Shown in pieces: positions 17,227 through 25,506 of a DNA stretch of 34,171 nt. The stretch is from NCBI GenBank assembly GCA_900472175.1, contig UCHD01000035.1, positions 1 to 34,171 of the forward strand, in the 5' to 3' direction. The DNA is from Hyphomicrobiales bacterium (GTDB taxonomy: Bacteria > Pseudomonadota > Alphaproteobacteria > Rhizobiales > Rhizobiaceae). The notes beneath the pieces were generated by a model. It worked only from the letters and a program-made list of their open reading frames with translations. It was not told the DNA's origin and did no database searches. The position numbers and the translations under genes were made by a program. Numbering within the stretch: position 1 is the stretch's first letter; each line of letters starts with the position of its first letter.

Positions 17227-17608
17227 TCCAAGACTCTCCACAGAGCCAGGCGAATTTCATGCCCCAAGGAAGCACACGCCCATACTCCTCCGCAGTACAC
17301 CACACCTCGGCTCGCTGGATAAGCCTGCTACCGTAAATTGTTACCTGAAAAGGTTTCAGTAAGTCAGACGGGGCCTGGATCAAACTTGCTCGTCATATTG
17401 CACAGGTTCCGACCGGCAACAAATCCGATCTGTTCAAGCTGTGCGAGTGTGCGGCCGTCATGATCCTGGATTGGGAGCTCCATGGCCGCATAGTCGAGGA
17501 GAGCGGTTAGGCTACTATTCTAACCAAAAACCGCACCGCCCATCTCCTCACAATAACGACCGATAATGTTGCATTATCAATGGCTTATCGTTACCCAGTC
17601 ATTTGGGT
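17227..17608. other. gap between AraC and LysR genes
   Basis: No supported gene in about 380 bp. A 39-codon minus-strand frame (17364-17483) starts MELPIQDHDG but has no ribosome site or recognised family. This is a junction between the sulfatase block and the catabolic block. Confidence 0.5.
17562..17578. repeat. inverted repeat GATAATG-TTG-CATTATC
   Basis: A perfect 7-bp inverted repeat with a 3-nt centre, 30 bp past the LysR gene stop on the minus strand. It could be a small transcript-end hairpin or a regulator site; there is no T-run. Confidence 0.35.
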
Positions 17609-18499
17609 CTAGCGCACTTGCCGGGCGAGCGATCGCGCGATATCCACAATGTCATTTCGTGACGTCGTAGGGTCCTCGGCGTTCCAAGCAATACCCAGCC
17701 CAATCCGGAAGTCAACGCCCCTCACCTTCCGGAGTGCAAGGTTGCGGTTTGGAAGATCGCCAGTCCATTCCGGCGCAAAGCCGATCCCGAGCCCTGCGGA
17801 GACCAGCGAAACCAGGGAAAAAGTGTCGTCGCAGGTGTAAGCGATGTTCCGTGTCAGATCATACTCGGCGAACTTTTCGGCAAAATATCTCTCGGTGTAG
17901 GATAGGTTTTGCCGCGAGAAGGAAATGATCTTCTGGTCGCGCAGATCCTCGATGCCAATATCGTCTCGGGTGGCAAGCGCACTGCTCTTCTCGACCGCCA
18001 GCAAATAGCGCTCATGAGCTATGGAGTGAAAACGTAAAGAGCCGATATTTTCCACCGGTCTGATGAAGCCGAGATTGATCTGACCGCTCTCCAGCCCGCG
18101 GATTATCTCGTCTGTCGTGCCGCTTGAAATGTGCAGCTGGATCTCCGGATACTTCCTCGCAATCCGGGCCAGGAACGCCGGCAGCACACCCACGGTAGCC
18201 GGATATATTGTGCCGATCCTAATACGAGTGACTGTCTTGCCTGCCACAGATCGGGTTATCTCAGCACTCAAGTCGATGTCGCTTAAAATGCGGACGCATC
18301 GCTCGTAAAACGTAGCCCCTGCCCTCGTGAGTTCGACCCGACGTGTCGTGCGAACCAGCAGTTGAACACCGAGTTCCCGTTCTAACGACTGGATCTGCGT
18401 ACTAAGTGCGGGCTGCGCGATATGAACGCGAGAAGCCGCCCGCGCAAAATGAAGCTCCTCCGCAACGGCGACAAAATAGTGGAGTTGGCGGAGTTCCAT
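17609..18499 (-). CDS. LysR-family transcriptional regulator
   Basis: Regulator of 296 aa, normal LysR length. The N-terminal winged helix-turn-helix (residues 1-60) reads MELRQLHYFVAVAEELHFARAA and then IAQPALSTQIQSLE in its recognition portion. The remainder (about 90-290) is the type 2 periplasmic-binding-fold effector domain, with IRIGTIYPATVGVLPAF and SLVSAGLGIGFAPEW. The ATG has GGGGA about ten bases upstream. It is divergent from the XRE gene and the ABC-transporter operon, the usual LysR arrangement, so it probably controls that operon in response to the imported compound or a breakdown product. The inverted repeat at 18932-18951 is a possible target. The effector is not known. Confidence 0.93.
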   Translation of the reverse strand: MELRQLHYFVAVAEELHFARAASRVHIAQPALSTQIQSLERELGVQLLVRTTRRVELTRAGATFYERCVRILSDIDLSAEITRSVAGKTVTRIRIGTIYPATVGVLPAFLARIARKYPEIQLHISSGTTDEIIRGLESGQINLGFIRPVENIGSLRFHSIAHERYLLAVEKSSALATRDDIGIEDLRDQKIISFSRQNLSYTERYFAEKFAEYDLTRNIAYTCDDTFSLVSLVSAGLGIGFAPEWTGDLPNRNLALRKVRGVDFRIGLGIAWNAEDPTTSRNDIVDIARSLARQVR

Positions 18500-18585
18500 T
18501 CGTTGGCATTCCCCATTTTCCGAAAGTGTTTCGTTGGGTCGGACGCATCACTCTGCAACCTGAGGATACGTGAAAACGATATATG

Positions 18586-18599
18586 TAGGATATATCCTA
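18586..18599. promoter_or_regulatory. 14-bp palindrome, likely XRE operator
   Basis: TAGGATATATCCTA is a perfect palindrome 36 bp upstream of the small XRE regulator gene and between it and the divergent LysR gene. Its length and symmetry fit an autoregulatory site for an XRE dimer. It could also affect LysR transcription. Confidence 0.5.
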
Positions 18600-18634
18600 T
18601 GGATTAACGCGAGGCAAGATGATGCCCATGCGAC

Positions 18635-18901
18635 ATGGATACCCGCAAGCGCATCGCCTGGAATCTTCGACGTTTGCGGACATCCGCGAACGTGACACAG
18701 GAGATTCTTGCTGTAGATGCCCATGTGGACAGAACGGTAATCAGCGATTTGGAACGGGGACGGCACAACGCCTCCGTCGATTTGCTGGATCGTCTTGCCC
18801 AAGCGCTGCAATTCGATATTTCTGAACTTTTTGTTGTGCCTGCCGACACGGATGACGAACCTGCTCCCATAAGGCCTGGTCGGAAACCCAAGGCTCGGTA
18901 G
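18635..18901 (+). CDS. small XRE-family helix-turn-helix regulator
   Basis: Protein of 88 aa that is almost entirely a Cro/C1-type helix-turn-helix domain (about residues 5-65), with NLRRLRTSANVTQEILA, VDRTVISDLERGRHNAS and LDRLAQALQFDISELF. A short basic tail follows (RPGRKPKAR). Stand-alone proteins of this kind usually repress their own promoter. The ribosome site is weak (GAGG is too far), so expression may be low. The perfect palindrome just upstream is the likely operator. It lies between the LysR gene and the ABC-transporter operon, so it may add a second layer of control there. No partner toxin gene adjoins it; the hipA remnant is 8.5 kb away. Confidence 0.85.
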   Translation: MDTRKRIAWNLRRLRTSANVTQEILAVDAHVDRTVISDLERGRHNASVDLLDRLAQALQFDISELFVVPADTDDEPAPIRPGRKPKAR

Positions 18902-18931
18902 CTCCACCATCGTGATTGTTACCTTGTAGGC

Positions 18932-18951
18932 ATCAATAATAAGCGATTGAT
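18932..18951. promoter_or_regulatory. inverted repeat ATCAAT-N8-ATTGAT
   Basis: A perfect 6-bp inverted repeat with an 8-nt spacer, centred about 75 bp upstream of the ABC operon's first gene. Position and form would suit an activator such as the divergent LysR protein. Confidence 0.4.
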
Positions 18952-18982
18952 ATTAGACCCGCTTCCTTCCACCCTTCACCCT

Positions 18983-19009
18983 TCTCCCGGGAACAATCAA
19001 ACCGGGAGA
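18983..19009 (+). promoter_or_regulatory. hairpin enclosing the ribosome site of the ABC operon
   Basis: TCTCCCGG (18983-18990) pairs perfectly with CCGGGAGA (19002-19009) across an 11-nt loop. The 3' arm contains GGGAG, the Shine-Dalgarno sequence of the GTG start at 19017. Folded, it would hide the ribosome site, which suggests translational control of the binding protein; this remains inference. Confidence 0.5.
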
Positions 19010-19016
19010 CCCCGCG

Positions 19017-20063
19017 GTGAATGCGAAACGATACCTTCCTCTCTGCCTGACCTGTATGTTCGTCGGCCCCCCGGGGCTGGCTTTTGGTGAAACGCTGATC
19101 ATCAACAGTTATGGTGGCCCTTACGAGGCGATCATCGAGGAGCGGATCATCAAACCGTTCGAGGAGAAAACCGGTATCAACATTGTCTATGATGCCGTCG
19201 GATCAGCATCCCAGGACTATGCGAAAATCAAGGCCACCCGGGGCCAACCCGGCTTCGACGTGGTGGTCATGACCGCCTCGCAGTCGCTCCAGGGCTGTAA
19301 AGACGGCCTTCTGGAGAAACTCGGTGCCACAGCCATTCCGAACCTTGGAAAATTGGCACCCAGCCTTGCGGCCGTCGCCGGGCCCTGCGGTGCCGTTCAT
19401 GAGGTCCAATACATGTCGCTGCTCTATCGCACCGACAAGCTGGCTTTGCCGCCGACCTCCTGGTCCTCGCTGCTTGATCCGGAACTTAAGGGCAAGATCA
19501 TCCTGCCGACGTTCCAGAACATCATGGCCGCCTTCCTGATGGAAATCATGTCCGTCTCCCGCGGCGGCGATATGATCGACAATGTCGATCCCGGTTTTGC
19601 GGCAATGGCCGAGCTTGCGCGCCAATCGATCGGCTTCGAGCAGTCCTCGGCAATTCTGGAAAGCTACATCAAGGACGGCTCCGTCTGGGCTATGCCGTTC
19701 TGGAACGGGCGCGCCCAGCTCCTTGTCGATCAGGGTGTGCCCGTCGATTATGTCCGTCCGAAGGAAGGCACGATCCCGCTGATCGCGACGCTCAGCGTTC
19801 CGGTCGGGGCAAAGAATAAGCCGGCGGCGCTGGCTTTCATCGACTTCTTTCTGGAGAAGTCCAGCCAGGAGGCATGGGTGACCGGATACAAGGTCGGAAG
19901 CGCCCGGACCGATATCGATATCCCCGAGGATATCGCCAAGCGTCAGATCACCACGCAAGCCGATCTTGAGAGCCTGAAGCTGCCGGATCTCTCGCGCATC
20001 GCCGAAAAACTCGGCGAATGGGGCGAACGCTGGGAACGCGACGTCGTTTCCCAAGCGAACTGA
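19017..20063 (+). CDS. ABC-transporter substrate-binding protein, polyamine-type
   Basis: Periplasmic binding protein of 348 aa (solute-binding family 1, PotD/PotF-like). The signal peptide is residues 1 to about 24, ending GLAFG-ETL. The mature start, LIINSYGGPYEAIIEERI, then FDVVVMTASQ and WSSLLDPELKGKIILP, is typical of spermidine/putrescine-type binding proteins. Late in the sequence, AALAFIDFFLEKSSQEAW is the usual end-region helix. It captures the substrate for the two permeases and ATPase that follow at 12-bp spacing and overlaps. The start is GTG, with GGGAG nine bases upstream inside a hairpin. Binding proteins of this family take polyamines, but also opines, amino acids and other small organic solutes, so the ligand is open. 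Confidence 0.93.
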   Translation: MNAKRYLPLCLTCMFVGPPGLAFGETLIINSYGGPYEAIIEERIIKPFEEKTGINIVYDAVGSASQDYAKIKATRGQPGFDVVVMTASQSLQGCKDGLLEKLGATAIPNLGKLAPSLAAVAGPCGAVHEVQYMSLLYRTDKLALPPTSWSSLLDPELKGKIILPTFQNIMAAFLMEIMSVSRGGDMIDNVDPGFAAMAELARQSIGFEQSSAILESYIKDGSVWAMPFWNGRAQLLVDQGVPVDYVRPKEGTIPLIATLSVPVGAKNKPAALAFIDFFLEKSSQEAWVTGYKVGSARTDIDIPEDIAKRQITTQADLESLKLPDLSRIAEKLGEWGERWERDVVSQAN

Positions 20064-20075
20064 GAGGGCAATTTC

Positions 20076-20975
20076 ATGTCGACCATTGCACTTGCCGCGC
20101 CGGCTGCGATGCCGGGCGCGCCCGCCCGGACGTCCGGCTATCTGGTCCTCGCACCTTCCTGTCTGGTGCTGACCATCTTTTTCGCCTTGCCCATGGGCAC
20201 GATGATCGGGATGAGCTTTATGGACGCTCAGACCCTGTCGCCGACCCTCTTCAACTATCAACGCTTCTTTTCCGACGGCCTGTCGCTTGCCGGTCTTTAT
20301 CGGACAGCGGTGATGTCCATTCTTGTCGCCGTCTGCGTGACTGTTCTCGGCTATCCCGTCGCCTACTATCTGGCGCGCTCGCGTTCGCGCTGGCGAGCGC
20401 TGGTCTTTGCATTGGCACTGGCACCCGAACTGGCCGGTGTCGTGCTGCGCACCTATGGCTGGCTGATCATTCTTGAGGATCGCGGCTTCATCAACGACAT
20501 GCTGACGCATCTCGGTGTCATCGCATCGCCCCTCCCCTTGTCGAAAAACCTGTTTGCCGTCGTCGTCGGCCTGACGCACGTGGTGCTGCCCTTCGGTATT
20601 TTGTCTCTAACAACGAGCATCCAAGGGATCGATCCCAACCTGGAACGGGCAGCCCAGATGCTCGGCGCGTCCCGCCTCGCGGTCGTCCGCCATATCATCC
20701 TGCCGCTGTCGGTTCCGGGAATCGTCAGTTCGTTGTTGATCGCCTTCACGATGGCCGCCAGTGCCTACGCCACGCCAGCGCTATTAGGCGGCGCACGTTT
20801 CAAGGTGCTCGCCACGATGATCTACGAGCAAGTGCTCTTCTATATCGACTGGGGTTTCGCCGCCGTCATGGCCATTGCGCTGCTGATCATGATGCTCATG
20901 ATCTCGTTCCTTGGCATTCGCTACGAGGCACGCCGAAGCTCGCGAAGAAGCAACCGGGAAGGAGGTGCGTCATGA
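20076..20975 (+). CDS. ABC-transporter permease (PotB-like)
   Basis: Inner-membrane permease of 299 aa with about six hydrophobic segments, the first around residues 25-50 (YLVLAPSCLVLTIFFALP). The cytoplasmic EAA loop that docks on the ATPase is NLERAAQMLGASRLAVV followed by a PLSVPG turn. The family is the binding-protein-dependent permease of spermidine/putrescine systems. It starts 12 bp after the binding-protein gene and overlaps the next permease by ATGA, so it is translationally coupled in one operon. The C-terminus ends in an unusual basic stretch (RYEARRSSRRSNREGG), probably cytoplasmic. Confidence 0.93.
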   Translation: MSTIALAAPAAMPGAPARTSGYLVLAPSCLVLTIFFALPMGTMIGMSFMDAQTLSPTLFNYQRFFSDGLSLAGLYRTAVMSILVAVCVTVLGYPVAYYLARSRSRWRALVFALALAPELAGVVLRTYGWLIILEDRGFINDMLTHLGVIASPLPLSKNLFAVVVGLTHVVLPFGILSLTTSIQGIDPNLERAAQMLGASRLAVVRHIILPLSVPGIVSSLLIAFTMAASAYATPALLGGARFKVLATMIYEQVLFYIDWGFAAVMAIALLIMMLMISFLGIRYEARRSSRRSNREGGAS

Positions 20976-21775
20976 ACCGCGTCCTGACTTGTGCTTTCTG
21001 GCTGGCGATTGCGCTGGTGCTGACATTTATCACTCTCCCGTTGGCCGTGGTGGTTGCCGCTTCGCTCAGCCCCTCATCCGCGGTTACCTTTCTGCCCTGG
21101 GAATGGACTTTCGATTGGTACGGCGACCTGTTGGCCGATCGGTGGCTGCAGCCGTTCTTGCTGAGCGTCAAGATCGCCACTGTTGTCGCTGGTATCAGCG
21201 GCGTGCTTGGGGTTCTCGCGGCCTACGCCGTTGTCTATGAGCGTATCCCCGGCAGTACTGCCATCATGGCAGGCCTGTTATCGCCGCTGTCGGTGCCGCA
21301 GATCGTCAAGGGTGTGGCGATCGTGCTGTTCCTGTCGATCATCGGCCTGCAGGGCGTGCTCGGCACGCCGGCCCTGATTGCCGCCCATGTCGTCCTGGCC
21401 CTGCCTTTCGTCACCCGGATGGCTGCAACATCGCTTGCCAACTTCGACGGCAATCTGGACCGTGCGGCCCAGAGCCTAGGCGCCACCAAGCGCCAAAGGC
21501 TGCAGCACATCGTGCTGCCGATGATCAAGCCGGGTGTCCTGTCGGGCGTCACCTTCGCCTTCATCATCTCCTTCAACAACATCCCGCTGTCGGTCTTTCT
21601 GGTTCGCCCCGGCGACACGACCCTGCCGATCGCGGTGATCAACTACCTCGAATACAGCCTCGATCCCGTCATGGCGGCCGTCAACGTCGCATCGATGATC
21701 TTCATCCTGGCGGTCATTTTCCTGTTCGAGAAAATCGGTGGTTTCTCGGCCCAACTGCATGGTGGTAGCAAATGA
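20972..21775 (+). CDS. ABC-transporter permease (PotC-like)
   Basis: Second inner-membrane permease, 267 aa, about six hydrophobic segments. The EAA loop is NLDRAAQSLGATKRQRL, then HIVLPMIKPG. It pairs with the PotB-like protein to make the membrane channel. The ATG lies in an ATGA overlap with the upstream gene and has a strong GGAGG ribosome site. It overlaps the ATPase gene in the same manner. Family assignment is firm, the substrate unknown. Confidence 0.93.
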   Translation: MNRVLTCAFWLAIALVLTFITLPLAVVVAASLSPSSAVTFLPWEWTFDWYGDLLADRWLQPFLLSVKIATVVAGISGVLGVLAAYAVVYERIPGSTAIMAGLLSPLSVPQIVKGVAIVLFLSIIGLQGVLGTPALIAAHVVLALPFVTRMAATSLANFDGNLDRAAQSLGATKRQRLQHIVLPMIKPGVLSGVTFAFIISFNNIPLSVFLVRPGDTTLPIAVINYLEYSLDPVMAAVNVASMIFILAVIFLFEKIGGFSAQLHGGSK

Positions 21776-22854
21776 ACAGTTTCGACATTGAACTCGTCTC
21801 GGTCAGCAAGTCCTTTGCCGGCATTCCGGTGGTCCAGGACCTGAACCTTCAGATCCCGCGCGGCGAATTCGTCAGCATTCTCGGACCATCCGGCTGCGGC
21901 AAGACGACGACGCTGAACATGATCGCCGGCTTCAACACACCGAGTGCCGGCGATGTCCGGGTCCGCGGCAAAAGTCAGAACCGCATCCCGCCGGAGCGGC
22001 GCAATCTTGGACTTGTGTTTCAGAACTACGCCCTATTCCCGCACATGACCGTCATTGAGAATGTCGGGTTTGGCCTTCGCATGCGCGGCACGCCCAAGGC
22101 CGAGATCGGGCAGGCCGTGGATGCCGCCCTGCGCAGCGTTCGCCTCGACGGTTTTGGCTCGCGCTATCCAAAGGCCCTTTCAGGCGGGCAGCAACAGCGG
22201 GTGGCGCTCGCCCGGGCCATTGCGCCCCGCCCCTCGGTTCTGCTTCTCGACGAACCGCTGTCCAATCTTGATCTCAAATTGCGCGAGGCGATGCGCATCG
22301 AGCTCAAGGAAATCCAGGAACAGTTGGACATGACGTTTGTCTATGTCACCCACGACCAGGAAGAGGCGATGGCGATGTCCGACCGGATCGTCGTCATGTG
22401 GCAAGGCGCCATCGCACAACAGGGAGAGCCAGCTTCGATCTACAGAAATCCTGCGACGCGCTTCGTCGCGGATTTCGTGGGGCGTTCCAATATCCTGTCC
22501 GTCAGGAGGAGTATTCCTGGACCGACGGTTCTCGAATTGTGCATCGACGGAACTCAAATCGTGCTGCGCTCGGACTGCGCTGGAAATAGTGCCGTCCAAT
22601 CCTGCTGCATTCGCCCTGAAAGCATCGCCCTTCTGAACGGTTCCGATGCTGGAGCAGGCGGGCAAAACCGTCTCGACGGGGTGGTGCGCAGGATCGTCAA
22701 TCTCGGCGCCCATGTCGAACTTCTGGTCGAGGTCGCCAACGGTCTGAGCTTGACGGTCCTTGTTCCCTCAAGCCGGTCGTCCCTGGTGCCAGAGCTGGCA
22801 AGCACAGTCACGCTCGGCATCGATCCGCAGGACGTTCAAGTGCTTTCGGACTGA
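21772..22854 (+). CDS. ABC-transporter ATPase (PotA-like)
   Basis: ATPase of 360 aa that powers the importer. Walker A is GPSGCGKTT (38-46), the Q-loop VFQNYALFPH (82-91), the signature LSGGQQQR (136-143) and Walker B VLLLDEPLSNLD (156-167), followed by VTHDQEEAMAMSDRI. The last ~90 residues carry a TOBE-type regulatory domain, as in PotA and other carbohydrate/polyamine importers. All catalytic elements are intact. The start overlaps the permease stop by ATGA. It is the last gene of the coupled transporter set; a 114-bp gap follows before the dioxygenase gene. Confidence 0.95.
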   Translation: MNSFDIELVSVSKSFAGIPVVQDLNLQIPRGEFVSILGPSGCGKTTTLNMIAGFNTPSAGDVRVRGKSQNRIPPERRNLGLVFQNYALFPHMTVIENVGFGLRMRGTPKAEIGQAVDAALRSVRLDGFGSRYPKALSGGQQQRVALARAIAPRPSVLLLDEPLSNLDLKLREAMRIELKEIQEQLDMTFVYVTHDQEEAMAMSDRIVVMWQGAIAQQGEPASIYRNPATRFVADFVGRSNILSVRRSIPGPTVLELCIDGTQIVLRSDCAGNSAVQSCCIRPESIALLNGSDAGAGGQNRLDGVVRRIVNLGAHVELLVEVANGLSLTVLVPSSRSSLVPELASTVTLGIDPQDVQVLSD

Positions 22855-22968
22855 TGTGCAATCCATAGCCTGCCCGTATCAATGCGTGACGATCGGTATT
22901 GGAACGCCCGTCACGCCCCCTTCTAGGATGGTGGTGGCCTTAGAGGAAGGCCGCAAAAGGAGATGAAA

Positions 22969-23835
22969 ATGCTTACGAAACAAAAACTGCGTGCGGTGCA
23001 AAACGACAGCAATGTCTGCGCCGATATCGAGGGGTTCGATTTCAACGCCTACGACGCCCAAGACATTGAGGAACTGCGCCGCTTCTGGCTGCAATATGGG
23101 GTGCTGCGCTTCAAGAAGACCGGTATCACCGATGCGCAGCAGGTGGAATTTTCCCGCCATTTCGGGGATTTTGTCATCCATCCCAAACAGAAGCAGGAGG
23201 GTGGCCATCCGACCCATCCGGAGATTCTCGTCATCAGCAATGCGATGAAGGATGGCAAACCGAGCGGCGCGATGGGCAACAGCGAGGCGACCTGGCACAC
23301 CGACACCTGGTTCTACGATCGGCCGCCGGCTGGCGCCATCCTGCGTGGCGTGACGGTGCCCGTCACTGGTGGCGATACCTATTTCCTGTCGACCTACAGC
23401 GCCTTCGAGACCCTGCCGGACGCCTTGAGAAAGGCAACAGACGGCCGGCAGATTTTCTTCCAGAACGTCTATGACAAGACCGGCAAATTGCGTCTTGGGA
23501 AAGCCGAGCCCGGCAGTCGGGATTTCCGCGAGTGGACTGGTGTGGTTCACCCGCTGGTTCGCACCCATGGCGAGACTGGCCGCAAGGGGCTTTATCTCGG
23601 CGGCACGACCGAAGGCGCCTGGATTGTCGGCCTGCCGCTCGACGAAAGCGCAGCCCTGCTTGCCGACCTTTGGGACCATACGACCGGGAAACAGGAAGTG
23701 TTCGTCCAAAAGTGGGATAAGGGCGACATCATGATGTGGGACAACCGCTGCACGATGCACCGGCGCGATGGCTTCGACCCGTCCCTGATCCGCGTCATGC
23801 ATCGCACGACAACCGCCGGCGAACGGCCGGTCTGA
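22969..23835 (+). CDS. TauD/TfdA-family Fe(II)/2-oxoglutarate dioxygenase
   Basis: Cytosolic dioxygenase of 288 aa. The iron ligands of the 2-His-1-carboxylate triad are visible: H110 and D112 in TWHTDTWF, and H264 in CTMHRRDGF. R275, eleven residues on, matches the Arg that holds 2-oxoglutarate in TauD. The family hydroxylates small acids, often releasing sulfite, amine or phenol; here the target is probably the imported compound. An ATG two codons earlier touches the AGGAG ribosome site directly, so the second ATG, with six-base spacing, is preferred. It precedes an RraA-type gene by 34 bp. Confidence 0.92.
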   Translation: MLTKQKLRAVQNDSNVCADIEGFDFNAYDAQDIEELRRFWLQYGVLRFKKTGITDAQQVEFSRHFGDFVIHPKQKQEGGHPTHPEILVISNAMKDGKPSGAMGNSEATWHTDTWFYDRPPAGAILRGVTVPVTGGDTYFLSTYSAFETLPDALRKATDGRQIFFQNVYDKTGKLRLGKAEPGSRDFREWTGVVHPLVRTHGETGRKGLYLGGTTEGAWIVGLPLDESAALLADLWDHTTGKQEVFVQKWDKGDIMMWDNRCTMHRRDGFDPSLIRVMHRTTTAGERPV

Positions 23836-23869
23836 TATCCGCGCCCGCCCCTCCCTTGAGGTGAAATTC

Positions 23870-24523
23870 ATGACAGTAGAATACCGAGTAGACGCCAGGC
23901 CTCCTGCCTGCGCTGACGACCTGCGCGACCTTCTGGTTGACGTGGAAACCGCCACGATCGGTCATTTTGAACATCTGGGCTTTCTCGGATCCCAGATCCG
24001 TCCGGTCTTTCCCTCAAAGGCGATCGGCAACGCAGTCACCGTCGCGGCACCCGGCCGCGACGGTGTCGTCCTCTACAAGGCGATTGATCTGCTTATCCCC
24101 GGTGACATCCTGGTGATTTCTCGTGTCGACCATGACGATATCGCCTGCGTCGGCGGCGGCGTTGTCGCTGCCGCCAAGGCCCGGGGTGCTGTCGGTATCG
24201 TCGTCGATGGCCCTTGCACAGACGCGCTGGAGATCGCGCAAAGCGGTTTCCCCGTCTGGTGCCGTGGCGTCTCGTCGAAGACCACCAATCGTGCCTACCA
24301 GATCGGTGGATCGATCAACGTGCCCATCGCCTGCGGCGGTGCTGCGGTCCTTCCTGGATACGTGGTTCTCGCCGACGACGATGGAGTCTTCGTTACCGAT
24401 CCCGATCATATGCGACGCCTCGGGGGCGTAGCGCTCGAGCGGCAACGGCGCTCGCGACATCTGCGGCCCCATCTGGAGGCCGGCAAGTCGATCTTTAACT
24501 ATCAACCACCGGAGGAATCATGA
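23870..24523 (+). CDS. RraA-fold protein, HMG-aldolase family
   Basis: Protein of 217 aa with the RraA/demethylmenaquinone-methyltransferase-like fold, which includes 4-hydroxy-4-methyl-2-oxoglutarate and oxaloacetate-acting aldolases. Recognised parts are ATIGHFEHLG, LVISRVDHDDIACVGGGV, AVGIVVDGPCTD (107-118) and a late VVLADDDGVFV. In active aldolases the metal/substrate motif ends Arg-Asp; here it is Thr117-Asp118, so the usual Arg is missing while the metal-binding Asp is kept. It may use another substrate or lack aldolase activity. The ATG has GAGG eight bases upstream; a GTG three codons earlier overlaps that site. The gene overlaps the amidase gene by ATGA. Confidence 0.88.
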   Translation: MTVEYRVDARPPACADDLRDLLVDVETATIGHFEHLGFLGSQIRPVFPSKAIGNAVTVAAPGRDGVVLYKAIDLLIPGDILVISRVDHDDIACVGGGVVAAAKARGAVGIVVDGPCTDALEIAQSGFPVWCRGVSSKTTNRAYQIGGSINVPIACGGAAVLPGYVVLADDDGVFVTDPDHMRRLGGVALERQRRSRHLRPHLEAGKSIFNYQPPEES

Positions 24524-25371
24524 AAATCTCGCTTATCCAGATGAACTCGCAACCGGATCGTGACCACAATCTTCGTCAGGCGCTTCGCCTGATGCAGGAT
24601 GCGGTCGACAGGGATAGCCCGGATCTGATCGTACTGCCGGAGCACTTGGACTGGTCCGGCGGGACCGCGCAGCAGAAACAGGCGGCGGCCGATACCATTC
24701 CAGGCGGGCGGGCCTATGACGTGCTGCAGGACTTTGCAGCCTCACATCGGGTCTGCCTGCATGCCGGCAGTATTCTGGAACGGATTGCTGGAAGCACCCG
24801 TATCCACAATACCTCGGTCGTGTTCGACCGCGATGGTATCGAAGTCGGGCGGTACCGCAAAATACACCTCTTCGATATTGTCGCCCCGGATGGCAAAGCC
24901 TATCGTGAATCCGGAACGGTCGAGCCCGGCAACGAACTGCTCGTTTACGAAATCAATGGCCTGCGGATTGGCTGTGCCATCTGTTACGACCTCCGCTTTT
25001 CGCGTCTGTTCGACCGCCTGGCGACTGCTGGCGTGGATGTCATCATTCTGCCGGCGGCCTTCACGCTTCAGACGGGCAAGGATCACTGGGAGGTGCTCTG
25101 CCGGGCGCGGGCCATCGAGTTTCAGGTGTATTTCGTCGCCTGCGGCCAATGGGGTCCCTATCCGGCGGCCGGAGGCGAAGTGCGGCAGACCTATGGCAAC
25201 TCGCTGGTCTGCGATCCGTGGGGGCAGGTCATCGGCCGGGCGTCTGACACGGTCGGATTTTTCACCTCATATCTGGACATTGACCGTGTCCGGTCGGTTC
25301 GCAAACTTATCCCGATGGATGCGCATCGGGTGGAGTTCGGCGATATCAATGTCCAGGCGGTCAGCCCTTAG
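24520..25371 (+). CDS. carbon-nitrogen hydrolase (nitrilase superfamily)
   Basis: Amidase-type hydrolase of 283 aa. The Glu-Lys-Cys triad is present: E41 in VLPEHLDW, K114 in RYRKIHLFD, and Cys155 in GCAICYDLRF. The DLRF context resembles omega-amidase and related linear-amide hydrolases rather than true nitrilases. It probably releases ammonia from an amide or N-carbamoyl intermediate in the cytoplasm. It is translationally coupled (ATGA) to the RraA-type gene, so the two products should be needed in similar amounts. The following PrpD gene begins after 135 bp. Confidence 0.92.
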   Translation: MKISLIQMNSQPDRDHNLRQALRLMQDAVDRDSPDLIVLPEHLDWSGGTAQQKQAAADTIPGGRAYDVLQDFAASHRVCLHAGSILERIAGSTRIHNTSVVFDRDGIEVGRYRKIHLFDIVAPDGKAYRESGTVEPGNELLVYEINGLRIGCAICYDLRFSRLFDRLATAGVDVIILPAAFTLQTGKDHWEVLCRARAIEFQVYFVACGQWGPYPAAGGEVRQTYGNSLVCDPWGQVIGRASDTVGFFTSYLDIDRVRSVRKLIPMDAHRVEFGDINVQAVSP

Positions 25372-25506
25372 TCGGGGCGTATTTTTGCAGACCGGATCTG
25401 TTGGTCCCGGGGCCGAGCCTGAGGATCGGCGAAGTCCGCAGGTGGTGTGGCTCCGGGAAATACCCGCCACCCTGTATCCCACACTCAACGCGAAACGAGA
25501 AACGCC

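Noticed and set aside
17364..17483. 39-codon minus-strand frame between AraC and LysR genes
   Set aside because: No ribosome site and no recognisable family; kept only as a note in the gap entry.
18635..18901. XRE protein as antitoxin of the hipA relic
   Set aside because: The genes are 8.5 kb apart, and hipB normally lies directly upstream of hipA; the XRE gene sits in a regulator cluster instead.
19203..20579. Minus-strand frame of 458 codons
   Set aside because: It is antisense to the binding-protein and permease genes, is rich in His, Gln, Asp and Arg repeats and lacks a ribosome site.
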